A DNA stretch of 64,000 nucleotides from Sphagnum compactum (lineage: Eukaryota; Bryophyta; Sphagnopsida; Sphagnales), in NCBI GenBank assembly GCA_965153455.1, contig OZ234499.1:17790271-17854270 (forward strand), written 5' to 3'. Made by a program: the position numbers and the translations under genes. The first letter of the stretch is position 1; the number at the start of each line of letters is the position of its first letter. The notes beneath the pieces are model-generated. The model made no database searches. It had not been told where the DNA came from and saw only the letters and a program-made list of their open reading frames with translations. Below are positions 47,528 through 60,300 of this stretch, piece after piece.

Positions 47528-47617
47528 CTGGTTCCCCCGATAGGTAGGGCTCTCGACCACCTCAAGGCTCTCCGTGCCCCGCGGTGCCCGCTTCTCTGCT
47601 GGCACCAATGTCATCAT
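47528..47617 (-). pseudogene. CLC relic: probable first coding exon
   Basis: Thirty codons from the ATG at 47617: MMTLVPAEKRAPRG, TESLEVVESPTYRGNQ, followed by a GCAAGC sequence that could be a GC-type donor. CLC-d proteins have an ESLDYEVIENYAYREEQ-like N-terminal stretch at this place. Similarity is short; the call rests on position at the 5' end of the other CLC blocks. Confidence 0.5.
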
Positions 47618-47768
47618 TGACGTGTTCTGAGAAACTAGACTTGTAAGCAATTAAGCAATGATGCCGCTTCTTTGACCCCGGCTACATCTCCTTGCACGCA
47701 AATATCCCCTCTAACGCATCTCCTCATCTTCCCAGTTTTCCAAACTCCCCTTCTTCTTCTTCTCGAAC

Positions 47769-47816
<48 letters not shown>

Positions 47817-47900
47817 GAGCGAGCGCGAGCGAGTGCCATGCAATTGCCGCTTCTGCAGCAGACGGACTTTCCGAGGGAAAAGAAAAAAGAAAAACCCTAA
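47618..47900 (-). promoter_or_regulatory. GA/CT-rich leader of the CLC relic
   Basis: On the minus strand this holds a pure (CT)n tract (47772-47809), GAAGAAGAAG and GCTCGCTCG repeats, the same style as leaders of the intact genes. It ends at a sharp switch to AT-rich DNA near 47900, so the promoter side of the dead gene seems preserved. Confidence 0.45.
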
Positions 47901-47929
47901 AATAAAATGCAAAGAACCAAGAACCAAAA

Positions 47930-48033
47930 ATTAAATTAAATTAAATTAAATTATGTACGATTTTCCGGAGTTCAAAAATATTAAATTAAATTAAATTAAA
48001 TTAAATTATGTACGATTTTCCGGAGTTCAAAAT
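47930..48033. repeat. 55-bp tandem duplication with (TTAAA)n
   Basis: ATGTACGATTTTCCGGAGTT followed by CAAAA occurs at 47953 and 48008, each preceded by several TTAAA units. The two copies are identical, so the duplication is recent. Confidence 0.93.
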
Positions 48034-48654
48034 TCAAATGTAACCAATTTTTTTTAAAAAATTAATGATTCTATCCCCATTCCTAACTTTTTCTAAACGG
48101 CGGTTTCACACTTGCTGGTAATCCAACACCCTTGGTTTTTGAAAAAATTAGCATACGTGTCATAACGATTTGGCACACTATCGATAGCGTTCTCACTGGA
48201 TGATACTATAAATGGTAAAGTATCAACATGTTGGTAAACTCTAAACTCTTTAACAAATGTACATTCATGTGCCTATTTGCTAACCTATCGATCTCACACT
48301 TATAGTATGCTCACACCTACTTTTAAAACAATGGTAACTGCATTTCAAGATAATGTTAAAATATTAGCATTCACATCTATTGTTATGGTTATCATTAAGG
48401 ATGATGTGGCATCTGACATGGCACTCAAGGGCAACACATTATTAACAATAGAGATAACATAATAGAGTGTGGTAAAATATCACTGAAGTAAATTAAACCC
48501 TTGAACTATGCAAGAATGTTAATTTGTTTAGCCCAAAATCAACCATGTAATTCTATGGTAAGTTAAAAGCTTCAAAACTTTTATCACGCACGAAATTCAA
48601 ATGCCCTTGTTAGAGCTTCTTAGCAAAGCTCCATTGTCTGAACTTCCCAACTCA

Positions 48655-48925
48655 CAATGTGACTATAACTATGCCAAGCTTTCTTACTACAATGCAATGG
48701 TATCTACGCCATCGCCAATACCAAAACCTCTAGTTGTAATGGAATTGTAATGCAATTGCAAGTACGTCATCGTCAAAGTTTTTTTACTACAACGCGACTA
48801 CAAGTATGTCCTTGACAAAGCTTCTTGACTGCAACCCGACAACAAATACACCATTGTTAAAGTTTCTTGATTGCAATGCAACTACAAGTATGCCATCATC
48901 AAAGCTTCCTGATTGCAACATCATT
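48655..48925. repeat. ~54-bp degenerate tandem repeat, about 5 copies
   Basis: Units share AAAGCTTCTTGACTGCAA, CGCAACTACAAGTATGCCAT and CATCGTC. Copies start near 48676, 48774, 48821, 48860 and 48900. Confidence 0.7.
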
Positions 48926-49429
48926 TTGGTAAATGAATCAAAAAAGCGTAACAAACTTCATAGCACATGGAAATGCAGAGAATCTAGGTATTTAGAAATT
49001 TCAAGTGAATTAGGTCCACTCAATTTCATCAACATCAATTTAGGTTCACTACAACAAATTTTCATATGCAAAAGGTTTGAAGACTCATGCGCATGAAAGG
49101 AGAATGCACCCAATGACCAAGTTCTGGGCAACAACACTAAGTTGCAGGTGATCTTGTGATGCAAATAGACTAACATAACAACAATTTCCTCGATGTCAGT
49201 TACAACAGCATCACTCAACATAAAACCTGAAAAAGGGACATTTCAATGTGAAAACACAAACTTTGCAATAACATGATCAACAAAATAAGAAATCTAGTTA
49301 TAGGTTCATCGTTAATGTGATGGCTCTTGCTATTTTCACAAAGATGACAACCAAATATAGCAAAAAAAAGCACAAAGCAAGTGATGTAGAAAGTTTGAGC
49401 ACATAAAGTTGTTGCACAAAGTTTGAGTG

Positions 49430-49775
49430 AATATTTGTGAAGTTGAACATAGACAACTCAATACAAAACAACTATAGATGTAAAGATGATGATGTGAAAA
49501 TGAGCGAACAATGATCAGCAAACCAAATGTGCAAAGTGACAATACGAAGGAGAGCAAACAACAAATAACTAAGTGCAAAGCAATTGTAGACATGAAAACA
49601 ATGATGTGAAATGAGCTAACAGTGATTGACAAACCATGTGCACGTGTGCAAAGTGACTATATGAAGACGAACGAACAACAAACAAAGTAAACAACTAAGT
49701 GTAGAGCAACTATAGACATGAAGACAATAATGTGAAAATGAGTGAATAGTAGAAACAAACACAACAAAATGAACA
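49430..49775. repeat. ~112-127 bp tandem repeat, 3 copies
   Basis: CAACTATAGACATGAAGACA, ATGATGTGAAAATGAGCGAA and a GTGCAAAGTGACTATACGAA word recur with anchors near 49468, 49580 and 49707. Confidence 0.8.
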
Positions 49776-51206
49776 AACAACGTAGGATGGTAGAACTTTA
49801 ACTTTTTATTTCTTGCATCATCATGCAACCTGATGCATGTTGTGTGATGATGAAAGTTTGCACCAGAACTTTACGTCAAAACTTTGCACCAATAGTTCGT
49901 AGCCACTTTTGTTGTAACCGTTGAAATGTTAGTTTAGGGTTTAGTGAGGTTTAAACGCAAGACTAGGTTGAATGATTATTAAGTTAATAACCTTAAAACT
50001 AATGTTAGATTGACACTAGGTGTAGACACATGTCTATACCTAGAGTGTTAAGTTAACATGTTAATGTTAATGTTAAGGTTAAAAACAAAGAAAAACCTAA
50101 ACCCTAACATAAACTAATGTTAAGGATTAAAAATGTTAATTGACTAACATTAGGTGTGAACATACTCTTAGGTTGATAATATATTAATTCTTTGTCGAGC
50201 TTTTCATTATTGCGTGCTCATCCCTTCAAGTCGTTTGAACTTCTCTCTTGCATGGTCATTGTTTCATGTTGTTTGATTTGTTTGTTGCATTTTGTAAGGC
50301 ACAAACATAAGCACTTTGCAACACCCTTGTGCAACAAATTTTCAATAGTTTATGTTGGTTGATAGTACAAACTTTCAATTGCAACAACCAAATTCTACAT
50401 GGAAGAGATAGGAGAAGGGTGAGATTAGCCTGGACACCACCTCTTCAAGTTCTAATTAAAATAGGTGCAATGTTGCGTGGAGTAACTACAATGTTGGGAG
50501 CAACTGTAACACTGTGAACAATAATCACAAATGCTACACCTTTGCACCAAAGGTAGGTGATTGGTAAAGTTCAAAGGTTTTGTCATTAATTTAATGTAAG
50601 AAATTAAGCACATAGCTCTAAAAGAACTCATCAATCCACACTTTCACATCGTATTTGCCATATAAAAGTGGGATAAGTGTGTTGAAGAATTGCACAAGGT
50701 CATAAAATTGAGAGTCTTTTGCAACCAAAAAATGTGTGAAGATAATGGCCTAAATTCTAACTACAAAAAATCTTAGATACACATTGTTCACCACACAACA
50801 TTATGGGACTTAACAATTGAAGAATGCAATTGATGTCATCTTCCAAACCCTTCAACAATGAATTTTTTTGATGTTATTCAAACATTTTAAGGAGGAGGGT
50901 GATCAACACACCTAGACATGTGACAAACATTCAACATGAAAAAAATGTGGTTTACATGCAACCAAGTGGAAAGAATAAAAACTTTTTTTTCACCTTAGAT
51001 GTTATGATGCAAGACTTTTTGGGAGATCATTATGTTCTTGAAAAACATGCAAACGAAGGACCGAAAGTTGCAAATGCAAATGGAGGAGCACAAGGAAGCT
51101 AGTCAACTAAATTTCATAAATCAGATGCTTATTCGCAATTTAGCTAAGAAAATCAACATTACAATTTTCTTAATCTCTTGAACACTCCTTCAACTACAAT
51201 ACCTAT

Positions 51207-51390
51207 TATCAAATTTATTCATTCCTAGAAACCTTCATAAAAAAGAATAAATTTTTAATGAATAATATAAGATTTGATACAACAACTTTTATATATGACT
51301 CTTCACAAAGATTTGGAAAGATCAAATTTAGTTAAGTTTTATATTTATATGTTGGAGGACTACATATTGTATACATACAATATTCTTACA
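51207..51390 (-). repeat. 3' LTR of the copia element
   Basis: About 184 bp. Shares AAATTTATTCATTC, ATACAAGATTTGATAC-like, CTTCACAAAGATTTGGAAA and GGAGGACTACATATTGTATA with the other LTR. Its minus-strand start TGTAAGAATA follows the polypurine word CTAGTGGGAG (51391-51400). Confidence 0.85.
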
Positions 51391-53189
51391 CTCCCACTAG
51401 TTCTCTAGTGTATTGTTTGTGTAGTATTGCATACATGGGACATTTTCTATTATAAATTACAATATTGTCTTTCTCCTGTTTTTCAATTTTTTTTTTTTTT
51501 TTTTGTTGTTGACTCTCATAGCTTATGAATCCATTGTTGACTTGATGTAACAATTGTATAACTTGCAATTGTAATTCCATATTTTTTACTAAAGTTTGGA
51601 GTGCTTGGGTGGAAAATCCTTTAACATAAGTCACAATAGATTTATGTCTATTAATCATTGATTATCATAAAAAAATTCATGTACTTCATATATAGATAAA
51701 TGTTTTCATAAATGGGTCATGGTAAACATTTGGCCATCCTCCCGCATTCACTCCTTGGTTACCTTTATATGATTTATGACAAGGAATAGAATGGTGTTTA
51801 TTACTTGATGAAATTTCCTTGAAAGTCGAACCAAGCCTTTGAACATTCAATATTTCTTGCAATCTAATAATCTTCCCATGCATTTAATTTATGAACCCAC
51901 CATTGTTTCTTTTGCTTTATATTTGAGCTTTGAGAGGTTGGAATAGATTTCATATTTTCTTTAATGTTGAAACCCAACTCTATCTAATAATAGGTAATTT
52001 ATGTTCCAACTTAAGTAAGTAATGTTTATATTTGCTTTCAATAAATGAATTTGAGCATGAAGCTATGGTTGTTCTTGTACCTTATTAGTGCCTTAAAATC
52101 TCTCATACCATATACTCATGATCAACAAAAAAAAAAAAACATGGATGTCAATAATTTTTCTTGGAATTCCACTAAATATGTTGGATATTTGGGTGGTGCA
52201 TGTGGGGAGAGACTCCCACATAAGCCATTAAGGTAGGACTTATGGGCTTGGAACTCATAGAATCATATGGTTGGGAAATAATGTCTACACTAAGATTGGT
52301 GACATAGTGAAAATGTTTTTTCTTTTGGCAAAAGCTTTGTTAAAATATCAACAATCATTTCACTAGTAGAAATATATTTAAGTTGAATTTGTTTGGCTTG
52401 AAATGTTTTGCGAGTAAAATGATATTACGTATCAACACTCCTTGGATGAAATTTTGGTTGTGAGGGCTATAACACTTTGGCTATTAGAATAAAAAGTGGT
52501 CAAATGAACTTGTGGAAAACCAAGGTTTTGTAATATTTGTCTCAACCAAATATCCATTGCAGCTACTTTAGAAAGGGCCATATACTCATTTTCTATGCTA
52601 AAGAGGGCAATTGGGGTTTACTTTTTACTTGCCCATGGGACGACACCTCCTACAATCAAAAAATAATAACCATATCTGGATTTATAGGTGTATTTATCAA
52701 ATGTTTAGTCCAATTTAAAATATCCATGCAAAACATTGCCATCATCTCGACGTTGATATTTTATACCCATGTTAATTCTACCTTAAATATACTATAACGC
52801 CTGATTAATGCCTTACCAATGTGAAATGCTTGAATTGGACATGTATTGGGCAAGATTATTTATAATAAAAACACAATCAAGTCTACTATTCATAATGACA
52901 TGCATAAGTTTCCTCACAACTTGAAAATAAGGATATGAAGTCATTTTCTCTTAATTATTGATTGATTTAGGACAATTTGTTTTGCTAAATTTGATTACAA
53001 ATTTTGTGGGTGTAAGAATAGAATTATCAATAACCATGTCATAGTAATGTAGTACATTAAACAAATATTTGGTTTGATATAAAATTATCCAACCGTCATT
53101 TCAATTTTGAAAATATTTAATTTCCTATACAATAATGACTAAAACCTTCATCTGTCATGTGAAACTCAATCATAAGGATAGCCTATTAA

Positions 53190-53516
53190 GACTATTGTTA
53201 ACAAGCACATAGTCATTTACATAAACTACAAGTATTTGAAATCCTCCTTGAGGTGGTTGTTTGACATAAATATTTGAATTAGCCAAGTCCTTTTGAATAT
53301 TTTAGAAAAATAATAAAAATCAAATCTTTGGTACCACAATTGTGGTGATTGTCTTAAATTGTATAAATATTTAAGAAACTCACAAACCATATGTGAATTA
53401 TGGGAATTGCGAAGACTAACTTCTAGAAATTTCTTGTATATTTTTCCATCAATATAACCATTCAAAAAATAATAATTTTGCATCAACTTAATGTACCCCC
53501 AAATTATACTACACAA
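53190..53516 (-). pseudogene. Copia reverse transcriptase fragment with altered catalytic box
   Basis: The frame contains YYFLNGYIDGKIYKKFLEV, HMVCEFLKYLYNLRQSPQLW and YQRFDFYYFSKIFKRTW, matching copia reverse transcriptase (FLNG.LDEEIYM, LYGLKQSPRQWY.RFD). Downstream, QILVVYVNDYVLV carries YVND where active copia enzymes have YVDD, so a metal-binding aspartate is replaced. Confidence 0.9.
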
Positions 53517-56500
53517 TTAGAACCAATAGAATCGTAATAGTGGTTAAGGGTGAAATCATGGTAAAGTAGTAATTGTTTTATCCTTCTCACCAAACAAAAA
53601 GTAGCCATAAACAAATTTTAATGTATTGAAAGTAGAAATGTTTTTTTATTTAACGATCAACATGAGGATAATCTTTAATTTTATCATAATGATGTTGATT
53701 AATTACATATCTAATATACATTCAAATATATTTTTAAAAAGAACTATATATTTGTTTACTTTTTTTTGGCTATCCAAACTTGTACAAGTAGGTGAAAGTA
53801 GATGAATTATTGAATATTCTCCATTTTCAACATGATGTAGCTTTAAAATGTACTTGTAAATTTTGAGCGTTTAAATATTATAATAGAATACATCAAAATT
53901 TTAATGAAAAAATAGGTTTAAACTCAATTTGACCAATCATTTTCAAATATGCTTGTTATTTACTTTTATTGTGCCAAAGTTTTTCAAATTTTGTAATCAC
54001 CTCATTATAAATTCAAAGAAAAACACCATGTTTTTATATTGTTATTTTCAATCTACTTTTTTTCTACTTGTGTCAAAAACTAAACCATTTTTTGACTACT
54101 TTGGAAATAACTACTTTTCTTTACCATGTTTTCACCCTTAATTAAAAAACATATGAAAATGTCTCTCCAAAGTCAACACTAGGGACTTGTGTATATCCTT
54201 GAACTACAAGAGAAGCTTTATATTTTTGAATGTTTCCATTAGTTATATATTTAATCTTTAAAATTCATTAGGAAATTATAGGATTACATCCACTTGGCAA
54301 GGTGCTAAAAATCAAGGTTTTATTATTTTAAGATGATTCTAACTATGACTTAACATCAATTCATGAATGTTAAATGCATTGATAATTGTTAATGGCTCTA
54401 GTACTTGAGCTTGAATGATAAACACTTTCTTACAAGGCGATTTACAAGGTGGTCTTTTAATTATCTTTCGACCTTCGATTGATACAAATATTAATTTTTA
54501 CGGCTTTTCAATTTTCCATAAGATTTAATATGGGTAATTGGTGAGCTATGGAGGTTGGAAGGATTAAAATAAGAAGAGCTAAGACTATGTACATTATATG
54601 TAACTAATTCAATAGTATGTTTATTTTGATCATGGTCACTAGAAAAATGTGAAATGTTATCTTCCTTTTTAGTATGTAAATTATTACTTCCAATATTTTT
54701 ATCCCCTATGTCTCTAGATGTATCTTTTCATTACAAGTGGACCTACTAAATGTTGTGCATTTTTATTATATCCACCGTTGTTGTTTGCTATTGCACTATT
54801 CATGACTTGTGAATTATTAATGACTTGAATCAAAATTTAAAGGTCTTAAGTCGGAGCTTGAAGTACAAGTGGAGATTTAATTTGAAAGGGGGCAAACTTT
54901 ATTATGATATTTAAAAATGCATGATCAAATGTTGAGTAATAAATGTTATTTCATCATTTATATGGGAAGTCTTTTTTGATTTGACATTTCATGGAATATT
55001 ACATACCTAGATATAATTATTTTTTTGGTTTTGTTTTCATTAACCTATAAGCCAAGTAGACTCATCATTGGAACCTAGAAAAATGCATTCAATGGAGTGG
55101 GAATCAAATCTCTTTCTGTGGTCAATTTGAATCAAAGCATAAGCAATGCAACCAAAGATTTTGAAATATGATAATTCGAACTTATAACCCATTACAATTC
55201 ATAAAATGTTTGATCATTTTTTGTAAACTTGGTAGGAGAATTTTTTTGTAAGTAGTTAGTTGTAAGGATTGCTTCACCCCAAAATGCTTTAGTGAATCTA
55301 AATTGTTGTAACACTATTAGAACCCCTCCCACTAAGGTTTTATTTTATGTTTTGATATTCCATTTTGTTGTGGTGTGTTAGCAATAATAATAAATTTTTC
55401 TTTCAATACCATTGTGTTGAAAAAATATAGTAAAATCAATAGATTTATATTCTTTCCCTTATCACTTCAGAAGATTTTTATTTTTTATTAAATTGATTTT
55501 CTACTTCCAACTTGTCAATTTGAAATGTTTCAAAATTTTCATATTTATGTTTTAATAAATAAATTTTTTTATATCGGGAATGATCATCAATAAATTCAAG
55601 GAAATATTTATACCTAGGATGAGTATGTTCATCCATTTCACAAATACTACTATGAAATAAGTCTACAACACTGTTTTTTTATGTGCATCCATTTCAAACA
55701 AAATTAATCTATGTTGTTTTCCTATTATGCATGGTTCACAAAAATTCAAAGATGTTTCATCAAATAGAAATATCCCATAAATGTTTTTTTGGATTTGTCA
55801 TAGTCTATGTTTATTTATAGACACTAGTTTTGAATGCCATAGATCTACACTATTAAGAGGTCCCATTGTAGTGGAATTAGCTTGTTATTTTTATTTTTTT
55901 AATAGTTTTTCCCAATTTATATAAATCAAATTCTACATTGCAAATAACTATGGTTTGACCTTTAGAATTTTGAAGATGTACTGCCCCATTTTTATGACAA
56001 TTTCACCATTAATCAAATCAAATTGTTTTGTTGAAAATAAGTTTTTGTAAAACTTGGGCCCTACCAAACATTTGGAATGTCCTTAATTTCACCATTTTTT
56101 AATTTAATGGAAACCCTTCTTTGACCAAACATATGATGTGTAATGTTAATTTTTTAAATACATTATTTGATTATTGAACAATTTTTCATATGTTTCAATG
56201 ATTTTATGTCATGGGATATATGAGAAGTTGCCCCTACATCCACATACCAAATATGATCACTTCCTTCTTACTAATAAGACTACCACATACAATTTTTCAA
56301 TGTGTGTGATTATATTATTTGATTATTGTTTGTTAGCATTTAATTTTATTGTAATTTTTTAATGAAAATCCCTAATTAAGCGACCAACTTTCTTACAATA
56401 AAAACATGTTTTAGATGTTTCAATTATATTCCTTTTGTCAAAGTATGTGGTTTTTTCCCCTTTACTTGGAAAAAAAAATCCATTGAAAATTTCATCACAA

Positions 56501-57823
56501 ACTTCATGAGCCATGATTTGGCAATTATCGTATGGAGCATACACATATGTCATTTATTTATTTGTATTGTTTGAACAACGATGTCATGCACATTGTTTAA
56601 ACATGAATATCATATGCCTATTCATATTGTTTAGACGCAGATGTCTATTCATGTTGTTTACACATGAAAGTTGTGCACACAACTTCCGAGTTTAAATAGT
56701 GCACAACATTCATATTTAAATAATACAAACCTACAAAATAACAAATTTCACACGGATCTGGAACTAACCCATGAAGTTTGTAAATTTGTGATGTTATTAT
56801 TCTTGAATTTTTCATAGGTAAGTTTTTTTCTACATGAAGTGCATTCATGCTATTTAATGCACTTCCTAAGCTTTTCATAGATGTTTTTTCTTGTAATAAA
56901 GTAGTGATTAAAGATTGCAAGGTTAAGTTGGCTTATTGTCGCAATGAACTTATGAAAATTCTAAAGCTTGTCAACATACTTTTCATAAGAGATAGTACAA
57001 AATTGTCATTTTCAACTAGAATTTTTACAATGATGAACTATTGTAAAAGAAACTCCAATTTATGAATATGTTTGGTAACATTCTCTCCTTTGTTCATTTT
57101 TAGGTTTGCAATTTATCCTTTAAATACATTTTTGTTATTGCATCTTTTGATTCAAATATTTGTATTAATTCTAGCCATGTTTTGTTTGATGTCAATTTTG
57201 AATCGACTTGTGAAATAACACTTTTAAAATAATTGTGAATGATTGTAAATGTGAGATTATCACGTTCCACCCAATCACTTATGCCAACTCCTATGACTAA
57301 TAAAGTAGGGGTTCCTATTGTAATTTCAATTACAATGGGATTTACTAACTTGGCCTTTGTTCTTTCAACAATAAACCAATTTTTTTCTTATTTAAACAAT
57401 GGTGTAATTATGCGTTTTCACACATGAAAGTATTGTCCATCAAATTTGGTAATAAGACTAACATCAACTTGGTATTGAACCATCTTTAATTTTTCTTAAA
57501 ATTCAATTGATTTACTTGTGATTTAAATCATTGTTGATTTGTATTTTGATTTGGCCATGGTAAAGTTTACATCCTCCATGTAATACAACGATGCCATCAA
57601 TGAGTACAATTATTGAAACTAATGGGGGATTCCAAATTGTAATCAAATTCACAATTTTCATTTTATGTTTTATAATATTAACTTCCCTTAATTGTTCATA
57701 AATATTTCAACTTATTAGTTTCTCATTGAAATCATAAAGGTGACATATTTTGTTTTATTCATCGATTTTCACCCACCATCATTGATTAACTTTTTTACCT
57801 TGAAAAACTAAGTTTTGATACCA

Positions 57824-58014
57824 TGTAAAATTTATTCATTCATAGAACATTGATTAAGAAGAAGATAATACAAGATTTGATACATGCAATAAGAAAAACC
57901 TTTTATATGCCCCTTCACAAAGATTTGGAAAAATTGTATTCAATAAAGTTCTATTTCTATACACTGGAGGACTACATATTGTATATGTATGAATATACAT
58001 ACAATATTTGTACA
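57824..58014 (-). repeat. 5' LTR of the copia element, followed by its primer-binding site
   Basis: About 191 bp, ending in ACA on the minus strand. Immediately next to it TGGTATCAAAAC (57812-57823, minus strand) resembles the plant initiator tRNA-Met primer-binding site TGGTATCAGAGC. The two LTRs differ at many positions, which indicates an old insertion. Confidence 0.88.
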
Positions 58015-58859
58015 AATAAAAATCATTCAACAACACTAATAACATTTAAGAACATTGGCATTAAATGCAAGAGGTCAAATGTTTTCTCTTTGGTCATTGA
58101 AGTTTTAGAAAAAACTAACAAGGTTATCATTGATGTTATGGAACCCATGAATCTCATGTAATTAGAGATTGAAAAATGTCACAACAAAGTCTAGGACTAG
58201 ACAACCAAATAACATTTACATTATTTCAAGGCCGAAGACAAGAAAGTTCATCCCATAAGCAAGAATCAAGGTTAACGTGTTGTCAAACTTGAGTTTGGCA
58301 ATGACTCATGTCTTCATTCAAAACAAAGCTAAAATACCTCCACATGAGGACTTGCTTCCAAATTATGTTGATGACGAAAATCTAAAAGCCAACACACATG
58401 TGGTTGGTGATACAACAATGTAGGCAATTGAAAAATATAAATGTAGTTGAATGAAGCAAATGTAGAAGATGTTGAACCTTCATTCATACTTCAATTTCCA
58501 ATTTGATGATGTTTTGAAACTTTTTAGCATGTGCATTCTAGAAATTAGAACAAAGCCACAAGCTGTTCAACACCTTTGAATTTGTGACCTACAATTTCCA
58601 AAATAATGTTCCAACTGTGATTTTCTAGAAACCTCATCATCTTACAAAGGAACTTGTTAAATTCAATATCAACGCTTGCATTTTGTTGTTTGTCCCTCTT
58701 CCTTGCACCCTGTTCTACTTATTTTTCAACATCCAATTGGGCCATTAGTGATTTTACATCCTCATCTTTGCTATTCAAAATCATATTGCAACATTAGGTA
58801 GAAAAAGATATGTAAGTTTATTTTCAACAAAAAATTCTTGAACATCTTCAAGAATTAGG
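58015..58859. other. AT-rich spacer between the two transposon relics
   Basis: An open frame (57850-58161, plus) overlaps the LTR and continues into this DNA without recognisable similarity. Nothing else is seen. Confidence 0.5.
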
Positions 58860-60300
58860 ATGAATTTTTGACCATATTCTTACCATGGCACAATTGTTGA
58901 TTATATAATGTTTTGAGAACACTAAATCATATGTTGACTTGCTTGTGGTGCACCATCAATCAAGCCAGGAAGGGATACCCCTTGTTGCCTACAATGTATA
59001 ACTTAATTATTTCTTATTCACAATCAACAACAAACAAAATTTCCATCAATGGCACAACAATACAAAGAAAAAAGCCATAGGAATTAGACATCATTAATAG
59101 GTTGGGAATATCAATAAAGATGTTTTGAAACCACCTACAATGATCCATTATGGCTTGCATATGGTTGTTGTACCCTTTCAACTTGAATGAATAATAATTA
59201 GCTACAAAACATTCACCTTTCGGCTTTTAAACATGCATTTGTGTACATTTGATGTGCCATGGATTGATGATGAATCACAAAAATATATGAATTTCACCAT
59301 CATTTCAACCATCCCATCCCCCTTAAGCCATTTGAGTTGATTATTCAATGTTGTTGTATTCACAACATGTGAACAAGCTCATGTAACACCAAATGCATAG
59401 TAAATTTCTTGACAACAAATAGTTCAAAATAATATAGATATGGAGATGTGTGAACCAACTAATACAAAACTACAAGCCACATGAATAATTTCCTCAATTA
59501 GGTCATCTCTATATTAATGATCAATGTTATTTTCATTAATGGCATTTTTTTGGGTAGTTAGGAAAGGTATGGATGGATGGATGGATGGATAACAAGGAGA
59601 TGATGAAATCAACCTATGTATGGGAATCATCTAGGTATTGAAGATTGAGTAAATGATTGCCATGTATATTCCATTGAAGTGTATGACTTTCACCTTCTTT
59701 GTATGAAAAATAATGACATATGTGCCATTACTCCTTTTTTCCCCTTTCTCGTTGAAGCAATGATAGGGACGGATGTTCAGCATGATAAAGGACAAGAAAT
59801 GAACAAAAATTTAACATTATTCGTGTGACACTGACCATATCTTGCTCCAGTACCTATTCAAAAGAGTGTTTATTTTTTCAATTTTGCGATGTTTCTCAAG
59901 TGATGATCATCCATAAGTTTGTTTAGTCAAATTTGGCAATTCAAAATACAAAAGTAAAACATCTTAAGCACCCTTTCATATTGTAAAAAAAATTGACAAC
60001 ATTTTTAAATTTCTTAATAGAAATTTCATTTCCTGATGGATTTTTTTCCAAAAAACAGGGAATTTATAACAAAATATACTTCAAAAAAAATATTTCTTAC
60101 ACAATGTAAAAAATTTGCACCAAAAACATTACAAATCAAAACTTGCTATTGTCTTTCTCCATCATAGGTTTCAACGTTTGTGTCAAACATTGCACAAATT
60201 TTTTATTGACAAAAAAATGTTCAATCTATTGACGATCAACATATGGAGTACTAGGTGGTAGATCTTGTTTTAACCCAATCATCAAATTCTTTACTCCTTA
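58860..60300 (-). mobile_element. PIF/Harbinger-like transposase relic
   Basis: Minus-strand pieces in order resemble a HARBI1/PIF-type transposase. HFFVNKKFVQCLTQTLKPMM (about 60145-60220) resembles the N-terminal F.M....F..L...L.P.I segment. YYSFKLKGYNNHMQAIMDH (about 59145-59205) resembles YYS.N.QA.CDH, followed by WFQNIFIDIPN. IVGNKGYPFLAWLM (about 58950-58990) resembles the VGD.GYP...WLM motif around a catalytic Asp, here Asn. Many stops and shifts separate the pieces. Terminal inverted repeats were not found. Call made on motif order; moderate certainty. Confidence 0.5.

Larger units (their letters stand above)
44401..47617. pseudogene. Broken CLC-type chloride channel/antiporter gene with an internal inversion
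   Basis: Blocks of a plant CLC-d-like protein occur in order, first on the minus strand (47617 down to 45648), then on the plus strand (44401 up to 44963). CLC proteins are dimeric chloride channels or chloride/nitrate-proton exchangers of endomembranes. The chloride-site motif GSGIPE is damaged (GIIKIKAYLNG) and GKEGP is hit by a stop and a one-base insertion, so no functional channel can be made. The strand switch is explained by one inversion between about 44.3 and 45.6 kb. The C-terminal CBS-domain part was not found. Each piece is listed separately. Confidence 0.85.
48034..51206. other. AT-rich spacer with local repeats, no gene seen
   Basis: No coding pattern. Two short tandem arrays inside are listed separately. 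An imperfect palindrome ACACTAGGTGTAGACA/TGTCTATACCTAGAGTGT sits at about 50009-50047 in a stretch rich in TTAATGTTAA and TAGGTT words. Confidence 0.55.
51207..58014 (-). mobile_element. Degenerate Ty1/copia LTR retrotransposon
   Basis: LTRs lie at both ends, with a tRNA-Met primer site and a polypurine tract next to them. In the order expected for copia (minus strand, right to left) are a GAG zinc-knuckle relic (56374-56408), an integrase motif TPQQNGISKHKIK (about 55340-55385) followed by AFWGEAILTTNYL (about 55250-55300), reverse transcriptase (53190-53516) and an RNase H motif SIENEYMALSKVAAMDIW (about 52548-52602). Integrase before reverse transcriptase defines copia. All frames carry stops and shifts, so the element is dead. 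No matching target duplication is visible next to the LTRs. Confidence 0.93.
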
